A program made the translations under genes and the position numbers. This document shows, piece by piece, positions 1 through 11,200 of a stretch of 64,000 bases of DNA (positions are counted from its first letter, which is position 1; every line of letters begins with the position of its first letter). The DNA lies in assembly GCA_033297075.1 (NCBI GenBank), contig MU858050.1:372001-436000 (forward strand). Direction: 5' to 3'. Below the pieces are notes generated by a model that saw only the letters and a program-made list of their open reading frames with translations, was not told where the DNA came from and searched no databases. The stretch is from Rhypophila decipiens (Eukaryota > Ascomycota > Sordariomycetes > Sordariales > Naviculisporaceae).

Positions 1-1022
1 AGCATCTTTATGAGAGACAGTTATACCCCTTTTTAGGGCTGTTGTTTCATATCGGAGCTAGATGGACGAGTTAAGACAGTTTGACATGCATCTTGGAAAT
101 ATCATGAGATTCAGCATTAGGTGAGTTGTGTAAGCTATCTCGTAAGATTTATACCATGAAGTTCCTTGGTACATGATGGGACCGGCTTACGATATGGGAG
201 GCGTGCGTTGGATTCGCGACTGGCCGGCTCGGTAGTCAGCGGTCCCGGCCGGGCTCACGATCGATCGATGACTCGCCGGTCACACCAATTCCGAAGACAC
301 TGCCTTCCCGATCCGGCACACCGGTTAACCTTATCGGTACCGGAAGGAGCCAAGGTTTTTTCGGCCGGGAGGGGGCATGTATATGTTGATTTTAACTGCA
401 GCTAGGCTAGTATACCATTCATAACGTTTTGTGTTCATGGGCAGGAAATAATGTCAGATGACACTGAGTCAGAGACACTGTATTCCTGATGTACATTTAT
501 TCTCATAGTCCGGATTCTTGATCAGTTGATCTAAGATACAGACCTACCACGCTCAGTGCACCAGGGTCTGTTCACTAACAGTAACGACTTTACAGAACTT
601 GCATATAATCAGACCTCACATATTGACGTTTGATCAGTTATATGAGATAACCAACGGCTTGATCAAAGTCAGTGTTTATATAAGGAGAGTAAGTAGTCAT
701 TCAAGGGCAAATTAATGGATATGATACTGCGAGGTAAGAAGTGAAAAAGATAAAACGCAATTAAGACAAATAAGTAACAAACAAGTTGTTAGAATAGTAA
801 GGAGTGTGCGTGGAATCTTCATAGTCCATAACCTATCCATACACCCCAAAACCAACCCAAACTAAATGGTTTCCTTGAAGTTAGGTCCACGCCCCATCGT
901 ATTCTCTGGACCTCCCAAACGCCGGCTCCATTCCAGAGGTTAACCCATGATGATTATCGAATGCGTATATGTATGTTAATCGTTCAAGCAAACAAAAGAT
1001 GACATCATGCCATGTTATTGTT
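1..1022. other. No gene seen; downstream flank of the secreted-protein gene
   Basis: I see no open frame here with recognisable protein character, and no tRNA or repeat. The longest open frames are under 80 codons and have no family resemblance. The right end is the 3' flank of the small secreted protein gene on the minus strand. Confidence 0.5.
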
Positions 1023-1332
1023 TTACTTTGGGATGCAGTACGGGCTACCGTTGATGGCAAGGAACTTGCAAATCGTGTTTGGTGGACAGTCACCGGCATA
1101 CTAATTAAGAGCAAGAATTGTCAGAAAGAAGCCAAGAGGAGTCGTGATTGTTGTTCTTCATAAAGCTTACAATCCAGGTGCCCATCACATCGCACACCTT
1201 CCACCCAGGAACGTTCGTCGTGGGGTTCGTGGCGCAAGCATAGGTAGCTGGCGTGCACTTGGCAGGAGGAGGTGTATGAGGGTTGGCAAGTGCCGTGGCG
1301 GCAAGAGCAAGGACGACAGCGAGGACCTTCAT
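1023..1332 (-). CDS. Small secreted six-cysteine protein (79 aa, two exons)
   Basis: Two exons on the minus strand: 1332-1171 (54 codons) and 1100-1023 (25 codons plus TAA), joined in phase 0 over a 70-base intron with donor GTAAGC and acceptor TAG. The second exon lies in a different frame from the open read-through of exon 1, so a single-ORF view misses the C-terminus. The protein starts MKVLAVVLALAATALA, a clear signal peptide with likely cleavage after residue 16 or 17, followed by a short Pro-rich linker. The mature part has six cysteines at residues 26, 33, 48, 59, 65 and 76, giving probably three disulfides. The motifs GWKVCD, YAGDCPP and SPYCIP match a family of fungal small secreted proteins that I recall only as uncharacterised. 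I chose the ATG at 1332 because the signal peptide begins there; an upstream in-frame Met would add a polar 12-residue tail. It is probably extracellular. Effector, carbohydrate-binding or antimicrobial roles are guesses. Structure is well supported; function is unknown. Confidence 0.85.
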
Positions 1333-3333
1333 TGTTGTTTTGTGGTGGTGATATGTTTGTTTAAACACAAGAGGTGTGATATGTAATATCAGAGTAGATT
1401 GTATGTTGTATGAGTTATATTATTCTTTGGATGGAGAAGAAGAGATGTATGTGCTGAGTTCGCTGGCAAAGGCTCACTGATGGTCTTCTTATACATATTT
1501 TCGAGAGTATTTGATGGATCTAAACCTGGAGATACGAGGGAAGCAATCCCTCGGCACGGGGCTTCTTGAACTTTGCCCACATCTCGAGACATCACGCCCG
1601 TTTTCGGCCATCCTGATTTATCAACCCAAGGAAAAAGCTGGAAATACGAAGCAGGACGGCTAGACTACCGGTCTTGGTCTCGTCCTTCAGCCGTTGGATA
1701 TCGTCAAGGTGTCAAGCCATCGTCACGTAAAATTCCCCGAGCCATCCACCACAAACGTCACGAGGTGTGTCGGGACAGCTCAAGATTGGTCAACCTGAAA
1801 TAAGAATATCCATATGGGAGAGAAGTATTTTGGGAACGGAGAAATCATGACGACATAAAGAGACACCTGGGGCTCTGCTCTGGGGTTTCGGGCTAAGACG
1901 GCAAGGCTGGGAGCATTCCAGACCTATACCAGCAGAGAGTCTCAAGCTTGTCTGCAGAGAGAATATAAACTTCTTACACCTCGGTCGGATGATGAAGATC
2001 GCAATAGCATTGGTCTTTGGATGAGAAACATGCTCCATACCATCACGAAATTCTGCTGCACTAATCACGATCTGGCTGAATGCGTGATGTCTCCGTCAAC
2101 AACCGTTCAAAGCATGCTCACCCTCTCATAGCCCGATGCCACGGCCGGGTAGGTAGTTGAAAGGCTTGGAAGCTCGTATACCATGTTTGTGTGCACTACA
2201 CCAGAACCGGGCGTGTCAAAGAAGACTGAAGTCCGGGAAAGAGGATAACATGACTAACAATAACTGCCCCTTTCCACCAATACCGATGGAAATACTACCC
2301 AAACTCTTAACTCCGTCGACTTAACCCGTACATACTCGGCATACAAGGCGAACCAACCATAGCCCATGGAATGTCCGCAGCCTTCAGGGTCCCCGAATAT
2401 CAACTGAGAATGCTGATGCTGGGCAGCCCACCAACCCAACTGATCAAAGAGAGTTATCGCGGCACAGCCCAGTGAACTGCCTCTCTTCGGAGTATTCTTC
2501 TCTTTTTCTCGGGACGTTGTGGTTAAAAGTCGCTAAAAATAGGTGACGGCAGAACACGATACTGTGGCGTCCGGGGAAATCGACGCTGCGGTTGGACCAA
2601 TGGGACGGAACCGACGACACAACCTCACAACCATTCACTGACGAATCTGGTGATGTGAACCATCTTTCAAGCCTACGGTCCAGCAGACAACCTGACGGTC
2701 TCTTAATAGTTGCAGCAAGCCTGCAAACAGACAAGTATCCAGATGCCTCTCGTTTCTCACCCAGAATATATGATTCGCAGGTCACGAGGACTCTTTCTAT
2801 TGAACCCATAACGACGTCCATAATCCAGGCTGAGAATGGCTTGTCCGAACTTCATGACCGATTTCTCGCATTTTTCTAACCTCCCAGTCACATGGCTAGA
2901 GATCTGCTCGGGCAATGTAGACCGTTTATGTTATCGACAGTCTCTCCATGTAAGTGTCGGCCAGCCAGCTCGGATTCTGGTATGGAATAATAACCATTCT
3001 CGAGTTGATGCTATGTATTCGATGTCCAGCTTGCTAGGTAATCAACAAAAACTAGTCGCTGTCTCCGTATAACGTAAAACCACCAACCAATACGAAAAAT
3101 GCTAAACAAACGAAACAAAAGACCATCTAACAGAGAGATAATACCCAAACTGTAAATATTACGTGGCGAGAAGCATCTTCAACTGGATCCACAGAGCAAG
3201 GTGCCTCCTTCCCGACGTCCACACGTTCCCCTCTTACCAAGTCACCACCTCTGTTCGCAACTTCCTCTTCCCCACATTATTCGCCTTCCTCACAACCTCT
3301 TCAGCTTCGTCACTTCCCCATTCCACAACCTCT
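1333..3333. other. Intergenic; promoter side of the secreted-protein gene
   Basis: Beyond the putative promoter I see no supported gene. The longest open frame, 2444-2821 on the minus strand, has no signal peptide, domain or coding-like composition. The right end is the 3' flank of the ligase gene. Confidence 0.45.
1485..1493 (-). promoter_or_regulatory. Possible TATA box of the secreted-protein gene
   Basis: Read on the minus strand this is TATAAGAAG, about 155 bases before the ATG at 1332. The leader between it and the ATG is rich in A, C and T, as is common for strongly expressed fungal genes, and ends CACAAAACAACAATG. Sequence match only. Confidence 0.3.
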
Positions 3334-5566
3334 TCACCTCGCAACTTGCCCATTCACAGCCCCCTCATCTTCCGCAACCAACTTCCTCGCCAACTCCCTC
3401 AACTTGAACTTCTGAATCTTCCCACTAGCAGTCTTGGGATACTCGTCAATCCAAAAGACATACTTCGGCGCAAGATGCTTACTCAAATGCGTCCTGACCC
3501 AATTCCGAACCTCCTCTTTCGTCAAAACCTTCTTCCCCATCGTCCTCGTCCCTTCCCTCCCTTCAACAGCAACATCCTTATGAACAACCACAAAAGCCCC
3601 CACCTCCTCGCCATACTTGGAGCACGCCACACCGACCACGCTAGCCTCGGCAATAAGCGGGTGCTGGAATAAACAATTCTCAATCTCGAGCGGGTGGATA
3701 TTCTCCCCGCCGCGAATGATCAGGTCCTTGATCCGCCCCGTAATCTCGACATAGCCGTCTTCATCCATCGAAGCCTCATCGCCAGAGTACATCCATACTG
3801 TCTCTCTCCCCCCGTCATCATGATGCTCCTTCTCCCAAATCCTGACCTCACCCGTCCGCTCCTCATCCCCCCAATACCCCTGCATAACCAGATACCCCGC
3901 CGCCGCCAACTCACCCTTCTCACCAACCGGCAAGATTTTGTTTCTATCCATCGGATCTACGACCTTGACTCTAGTATGCGGCATGACCTTTCCCACCGAT
4001 CCAGTGCGTTTCTCAAACGGGTCTTGCGGGGCAGTCATGCAACTGACGGGGCTGGTCTCTGTCATTCCATAGCAGATAACCAGCTCTTCCAAGCCCAACG
4101 TCTCGTAGATCCTGCGCATTAGTGATTCAGGGACTGAACTTCCCGCTGCTATTCCTTTGCGCAAGTGTGTGGGGAATTGCCGGATTGCTTCGGGCGGAAG
4201 TAGCGCTACTGTCCCTGTCGCCTCGGGGGGGCCCGATGTAGATGAAGCGGCGAGCTCCAACATGGCCACGAACATGGTAGCCACACCGTATAGACCCGTT
4301 GCTTTGTGATCAGCCACCATTCGTAGATTTGCGAGCGGGTCGAAGGCCGGGCTGGGGAATAAGATGCCTGCGCCGGTCGTGGCGGTCGCCATGTAGCCTA
4401 GCACGCAGCCGAAGCAGTGGAACAGAGGTGGAGGACAGACAATTAGGTCGGACGGGGTCAGACCCATTCGCTGGGCAATTAGATAGCCGTTGTTTAGGAT
4501 GTTGGTGTGGGTTAACATGGCGGCTTTGGGCTGCGAGGTTGTTCCGGAAGTGAACTGGATGTTGATTGTTTCGGAGGGGGATAATGGGGCGTCGGGGGTT
4601 ATAGGACGTTGAGCGGTTGTTGAGGAGGTGTTTTGGGTAAGTGTGGTAAATGGTGTGAGCGAGCGGAGGGAAACAAGTGGTGGGAAACCAGAGAGCGGGT
4701 GAGAAGGTGTGTTGTCCACCACCACGACTGTCGAGAGTGACGGTACGTTCGGGGACTCTATCCTTCCTGAGGCAAGGTCGGGTACTATTTCCTGTAGCAA
4801 GGCGAGGTTGCTCCGTCCTCGACATGGCTTGTAGGCAAGATCGGTGACGGCCCCGATGATCAGGAGTCGGACCTCGAGGTGATTCAGTGCCGCGGCGACC
4901 TGCTTGGAGTTGAATCCCGGGTTGAGCGGGACCAGAATTGCACCTAATTTGAAGATGGCATAGGTAAGAGCTGCGAACTCGGCGCAGTTCCCTAGACTCA
5001 CCGCCACCCGGTCACATTTCTTCACGCCCAAGGAGCGAAGCGAGTGAGCGAGGGCGTTGGACACATGGTCTAGCTTCTCGTAGGTATATGTTGTCTCGAC
5101 GGCAGCCGGTATCTGATGAGACGGGATGCCCCCGAGAGTATCTTTGAGGATGGTAGTGGGGCTCCGGCATATGACGGCCGGCCGGTCTCCATAGCGGGAG
5201 ACCACCGATGCAAAATGCTCTGGGATAGTGTGCGGAAGTAAAGGAGGCTGCTTTCGGTATTAGCCATTGATCTTGTTGTGCCACCTTTAAGGGTAGTCAT
5301 CTTGGAAGGGACACCAATAAGGACTCCACAGGGGGACGTCAGTATGGATTGTGAATGTTGTGACTTACATGGAGAGGTCCCTGAGATATACTTCGCGTCA
5401 ACTTGCTCAGTCTCCTGGCAGTGCTGTACTGTATGTTTATCCTGTCATGCGTATTCCATGGGTTTAGCTGAGCCGCGGTCGATGCCTTCCCGGCTGAGCT
5501 CCGAAGGACATTACGACGAGACAGACCAGAGCAGGAGGTCAGAGATCGAGAATGAACGAACAACAT
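3334..5566 (-). CDS. Mitochondrial ACSF2-like AMP-forming acyl-CoA ligase
   Basis: Two exons: 5566-5369 (66 codons) and 5247-3334, with a 121-base intron (donor GTAAGT, acceptor GCAG) spliced in phase 0. The product is 703 aa. Exon 1 encodes an Arg/Ser-rich start with almost no acids, like a mitochondrial presequence, and leads into SISQGPLH-PPLLPHTIPEHF, the usual entry to this family. Adenylation motifs are in order: P-loop-type TSGTTSQPK at about 299-307, YGMTETSP at 459-466, SGDEA at 554, GRIKD at 570, RGGEN near 578, and the A10 motif with KTASGKI carrying the catalytic Lys near 676. The enzyme should activate a fatty or related acid with ATP and transfer it to CoA. The P-loop has Ser where Gly is usual. 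I chose the start at 5566 because it gives the presequence; an upstream in-frame Met at 5671 is less likely. The family is sure; substrate and mitochondrial site are inferred. Confidence 0.9.
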
Positions 5567-6979
5567 CCTCACAAGAAATGGCCGAGGTAGTGCAGTTGCT
5601 TCAAGGCGAATGTGAATGCCCTCCCCGTCTCCACGGATACCGTGACAACCTCGACGTCCCCAACAAAGCAAATGTCGAATGAATGAGTAAGCTCACGAAT
5701 GGGTACAGTAAAATTCAGGTAGCCGCTTCATAACAAAAGATGGTAAATAAGGAGTAATTCTTCCTTTCTACAGTGTCCAGAGAAGGCGCCCATGATGGGA
5801 ATTGGGATGAGGGGAAGTTTGGAGACCACCGAGCAATGTCAACACACATGCACTTCCCAGGGGGCTCAACGCCGAGCGCCGTTGTCACTTGTGGCGATGG
5901 TAGCCGTTGGCCTGCCCGGAAAGGGGAGGCGACGGCGGAGGTGGTAGCGGACGAGAGCGCTAATGTCAAACGGGGGGCGGGGATGCGGGGAAATTGTGGG
6001 GGATTTCCACAGACCCGTCACAGCGCCTAGTCGCCAGCGGGTTCCAGTTTCCGGGTTCAACCTGTTCAGAGGAGTGACTGAGCCGTCACTTCCAAGATTG
6101 TTGCTTGGTACTGGTGTAGTGTAAATTAAGTGCTGTGGAGAAACCAAGCCATGATTTTAGATTAGTAAAAGACAAACTGCCACCAAGGAAGGGCTGACCA
6201 AAGTGGAGACGTCGTCATTGAAGACATGCCATCTGGCTCAGGGGGAATTCACCGGTGTTGTCAAGGCCTTGACCAGGAGCCTCTACGACCAGCCGTCTCA
6301 TCTAGCAGATGTACCGATAGAATAAGCGCAAAGGACTGACATCTGCAGGTTGTGGCAGGGCGATACAGCTCACATAGCTTCTCCCTATGCATGCAAATGT
6401 GATACGGGCAGCCGCATCGCACCGTCGCTTACTTGTTCCAAGAAGTCAATAAGACTGACCAGCTCTCAAACGCATTGCGTGATATGTTTATCCTTGATCT
6501 GTTCCCCAGACCCCAAAAGTATATACATGTATATTACAAAGTTGTACCAAAAGTTCTATATGTAACAGACAGCCCGAGGGTTTGAGAGTCGATGCTCTCC
6601 GTGAGTCCACTTTTCCCTCCAGACCCAATTCCCCATCTAGTAACCCCGTGCCTTTCTTTTGCCGTTTATTAAAACAAATGAGAAAGAATAGAAAAATGCG
6701 AAGAAAGAAGATGGGTACCCAGGCGTACGTATGTCGCTGCCAGGCCCGTTTCGTGGTAGTTGGGAAGCGATGAACAATGCCACGTCAAGTAAACACGAAA
6801 AAAGGAGAAGAGAACGGAAAACGGAGATAGAGAAGGAAAATTACAAAGGACCAAAAAGACGCCTCGGCCATGCAGTGTTTGGTTTGGACCAAATGAAAAT
6901 CCGTTGATAGAAAAGAAAGCGTTCCTGGGTGGTCACGGGTATATTTTCGACCGAGTTGAAGAGTCCAGCCCTTTGTTAC
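5567..6979. other. Intergenic between ligase and GT32 genes
   Basis: This holds the promoter of the ligase and the 3' flank of the GT32 gene, both on the minus strand. A GC-rich block near 5860-6010 has open frames on both strands, but none resembles a protein family. Purine-rich DNA lies near 6680-6860. No gene supported. Confidence 0.45.
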
Positions 6980-8200
6980 TCATTTTTGCTCTTCCTGTTG
7001 CTCACCAATATGGCGTTCGCTTTCGGGTTTCCAGGTGCCTGAAAAAGCCACAAAGATTAGTCGACCGTGTTAAACAGAACAATGAAGAGAGAGAATATGC
7101 TCACCCTCAAAATCGTGCTTTACGAATGCCATCGGATCATCATAGTCCTTGGCACCCATTTGTTGCACACCGGGAGAGAAGCTTGTGATAGGCAGAACAA
7201 CCACGTCGCCTACGCGCTTCGACACCTCCATGCCCGTGAAGTTCCTCCAATCGATGGGCCCGGCAGACTTTGACATGTCAAAGTAGCGTTCGTCATTGAA
7301 GTAATCAAAGATGATATCCGTCCACACAGCTGGGCCTGTGAACTCGATCACATTCTTGTCGATCACGTTCTTCAGCGCACCCGACCTCTTCCGCCGAAGG
7401 GTCTCGTTGGTGATGTGCGTCACCACCTCGCGAAGTACAGGGTGCCCGGGCTTGGCCTGGATCGTCCACTGGCAGAATTGAATTCGCCGGCTGTACCAGT
7501 CTTTCCAATCAGGACGGTCAGGATCCGCCTCAATACCAATCACCAACCCGATAGCGTCGCGGGGGACCTTCTCCGGAATCCAATCGAGAGCGCTACGGAT
7601 CGCATAGGTATCGATGTCCGAGTAGATGCCTCCTCTTGCCAGCAAAATCAGGTATCGGAAGAAGTCGGCCTTGAGAACCGGCAGCGGGAGCGCCTCGTAC
7701 GCCTCTAGCACCTCGGGGACGGACGCGTAGAGCAGTCGGAGAAGGTGGACCGCGACTTGGTCGGTGATAACCTCGTGGATGAAACCGGGGTGCTGCTCTG
7801 TCCACGTAGCCTCCTGCTCTCTGAAATTGAACTCTCCATGCGCCGGTGTCCATTTCCACGTCTGCCAGATGTATGCCGGGAACTTGGACTGCACATCGTA
7901 AGGGTACTGGTAAGCGAGCTTCTCGTACAGTGTCATCTTAGACATGTCTCGAATCGGCTGCTGGCCTTGTGCCCCTGTATTCTCGCGATTGCGGCCGGCG
8001 CCAACGAGCGCTGCGTGGCCATCTGAGGTTTTACGGTCGGGGGAGGCTGTCGTCGACGATGTTTGTTTTGTTGTTTCCAATTTGGCTTTGGGTATTTGGG
8101 GGGCGGGCGCGGGAGAACTCGTCGAAGTCGACCGTGTTGTGAGGTAAAAGATTGTGAGGAAAAGGGCCGCTGCCATGAAGGCGCGGCGGAATGTGAGCAT
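6980..8200 (-). CDS. och1: GT32 alpha-1,6-mannosyltransferase, Och1-like
   Basis: Two exons: 8200-7105 and 7038-6980, with a 66-base intron (donor GTGAGC, acceptor TTTTTCAG) that splits a Gly codon. The protein is 384 aa and ends with TWKPESERHIGE, as Och1 proteins do; without splicing it would run into an unrelated tail. It is a type II Golgi protein: a short cytoplasmic N-terminus with two Arg, a membrane anchor at about residues 7-22, a Ser/Pro/Thr-rich stem to about 85, then the catalytic domain. Key features are IWQTWK at 111-116, the acceptor-domain segment ADFFRYLILLARGGIYSDID with the DXD metal-sugar motif at 195-197, EFTGPAVWTD, and SPGVQQMGAKDYDDPMAFV. Och1 adds the first alpha-1,6-mannose of outer chains to N-glycans in the Golgi. 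Fungi have several Och1 paralogues, so the exact subfamily is less sure than the family. A pyrimidine-rich stretch precedes the ATG. Confidence 0.88.
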
Positions 8201-11200
8201 CGTATCGGCTATTAATGATTGTTGACCGTTAGTCGTCTGTATAATACAGAAAGAGAGAAAAAATGAAGAAAGCTGAGCGACAAGAAAACAATTAAATGAC
8301 CCCTTTGACGAAGGGCGGGTCTCAAGTTCTCAACATGCTATTGCGCCAAGCTACGTACGTAGTGCAATCCTGGGACCGCTGAGGAAAATGTGTCAAGACC
8401 CGCAGGGGCCAGGGTGACATTTACGCTAGCAAAGTACCCGAGTCAAGCCTGCAACCATGAGATCGGGAAATAGGGGCAAAGAGGCAACGGTCGAAGAAGA
8501 AGAAATGATATGGCGACCGAATCGCGAGAAGGGAAAAAAGAAGAAAAAGACTATCTCGGGCGTGGTAGATGGAGAAATGCGGCTGATTGAGAGGTGAAGA
8601 AAATGTGTAGTAAACTGGTTTGGGTGAAGGTGAGATGATTCAACGATTGGTGGTCGCACGGGTTTAATGCGTGTGACACCCTTGTAGAAGTGTGGGGCAG
8701 TTCGTTGCAGTCCCCTGAGAAGGGGGGTGAAGGGAACCAACTTTTGGATCAAACCCGTTTGCCAGCCGGCCGAGTTGGTGGGCGAGATTTGGATGTGCGT
8801 AGCGGGTAAAATCCGTGGCCGTTGATCATACAACGGTAAGTGTGTCCTCGCGGTGAAAAGAAGGCCAACAGAAGGCAGTGCAGCAGGGAATCCTGATATG
8901 CGATTGACAGAGATCTGTGCCAAGAGTCCCTATAACCAGGAATAACAAGGCGTGAAGGTGGGAGATCTGTACCTTAATGCTAGATTCGGATCTGGTCTCG
9001 TTTCAAATATCGGCTTTGGAATCTGATTCCAGTGTCAAGCGGTGCGGTAACTTCCGTCGGTGTTATACTGTACGCGTCTTGTTGTTTTATGAGTGACGAG
9101 GTTGAAGCTGAAGGGGAGCTGAGCACGCCTGCTGGGCCGCGGGAATCGGAACATGAAGTTGAGACGAACGGTTTTTGTTCGAGGGGGAATGGTTCCGTTT
9201 TCTTGGGCAGTTCCCAGCGAGTGTTTGGTGCTTCCTTCCTCGCGTGAGCAGCATCCATGCGCTCCTCGAGAGATTTTAGGGTTACAAAAGGAAGATTTCG
9301 TCCCTTGTGTGGTGCTACGCAGTAATTGAGCAAGAGGCACCGAGTAACTGTGTGAGCCGCCGGAGCAACTTACCGATTGGAACACTCATGCTTCTTACGG
9401 ATCCGTCCTACAAGTTAATCCGTACATGTCTCAGTAAGACACTGCTCAAACTGAGGCGCAGTTCTCATGGATGACGTCGATATCCGCAAGAGATGTCGTC
9501 GGTCAAACGACATGTGCCCCGTACAGAACGGCAAGCAACTGGGGACTGTTGGCTTGAAGTTTTTGCTTTGACTGTATTTAATGGGGAGTATTCTTTTCTC
9601 ATCCAACTGTCGTCCGAAGACTGGCCAATTTCAGGCTCTCCAAGCCGTCGTCTCCGGTAAGTTGGATTGCGGTACGGATAGACTTGACGCAAGCCAATGC
9701 CGGCACTAAACTTTGCTGACATGACACCTCGCACACCTGCACAGCACAGGTGCCATCGACATGCAGAAATTCGCAAACAAGCCGAAGTTTCCGAGAACGC
9801 CACTGTGTATTACATTGCACCAATATCTCCGGGTCCGGGCACAAAACAGGTCTGGCGCATCTCTTCTGTCATAACAACGGCCGTTGGCTGGACCCTGAAA
9901 ATACGCCAAACTCCCTCGACCAGTGTCAAATCGCTTGCCTTCTTACCCAGCTCCGTGCCAAGCTCCCAACGGCTGACAGGGCAATTTGGATCTTTATTCT
10001 CGAAGATCGCAGATGCGCGCCTGTGATTGGCTGGATACACTGAAACATGAAACACGATGCCTTGCATGCCGCCAAGTGGATTGCCAAGCCTCCGCCGGAC
10101 CGCCAAGCCCCTTCCGTCCCATCCTGGGAAACTCCAGTGCCGATCGTTTTAGAGACCAGATCTGCCTTGATCGCAACCGTTTGAGCCTCCAAGCCTATTA
10201 TTTGTGTAGCCAACCAATCTCTTGATGTGCTATCGAGCATATGAAAATCCGGAGGGGCACGCAGCATACATATATCCGGACGTTCCTCACGGATATCCTG
10301 TTTCTATTAATAAAGTGATGCTAATTGACAGCTGGTGTTTATCCTGAACTTGGGAATCCCATCTGCCGATCTTGCTCCACACTTGATCTTACATAATCTT
10401 GGTCGATGGATACTCCGCTCGGACTTATCATACATGGCCATCACTCGGCCAGTTCGGAAGTAAGTGAGATTCCCTAACACCGAGAAGTTCTTCTAAAATG
10501 TATCGAGAACCAAAAACAGGGGTTTTCGTGATATCAATCAACGGCCTGTTTGAACTTTGTTGGTTCATTTTCCCACATGCTTCATACTTATCGATGGAGA
10601 TCTCTCATGATGTTTGTCGTGGTGGCATCGACTTATACACAATAAGTCTTGAATTCAAACACTTCATTGTTGGGTACTGAACCAGTTAAGGAAACTGAAA
10701 TAACACGTTTCATGTTGACCCAACCGTGGGTCAGAAAGGCAAAGTCTTGACAGAATCACAACGGCAACTCCATATCAAAACTGTCCAGGAATGGACGATC
10801 GGATTCTCCGTTTATAATTCGGAAGCCGTGAAGATTGGGAGCGAGGAAGTTAGGAATATGAGGCAGATAGAGAGCACTGAATCCAACGGAATATGACACC
10901 TCACTCCTCAAAGAAATCGGATGAACCTATGACAGGACAGTTGGTATCAAAACAAGTCTCATTTCAGAAATTTGAAACGCAGAACTGGCAGTGAAGCAAT
11001 AACACAGCTAATTGAGTGAATATCAGGCCAGATGAGATTCAAAAATACGATATATTGTTGTTCAGATGCTGAGCCCTTGTGGGTGAGATTATCTGGCTCC
11101 CAGTTTCATGACATTTCAATAGCGCTAGAAGACCAGCTTGACCATCTCCATCACAGAAATATTGTCGTTCTGCTTTGTCTTGTCGCTCATGACTTCGTGG

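Noticed and set aside
3163..3672. A 169-codon plus-strand frame
   Set aside because: It is antisense to the C-terminal part of the ligase and has low-complexity Pro/Leu/Ser content.
4310..4825. A 171-codon minus-strand frame within the ligase
   Set aside because: It overlaps the ligase exon in another frame and has no domain.
8426..8923. A 165-codon minus-strand frame upstream of the GT32 gene
   Set aside because: No motif or family resemblance; it lies in the leader and promoter and contains a Phe-only run from a homopolymer.
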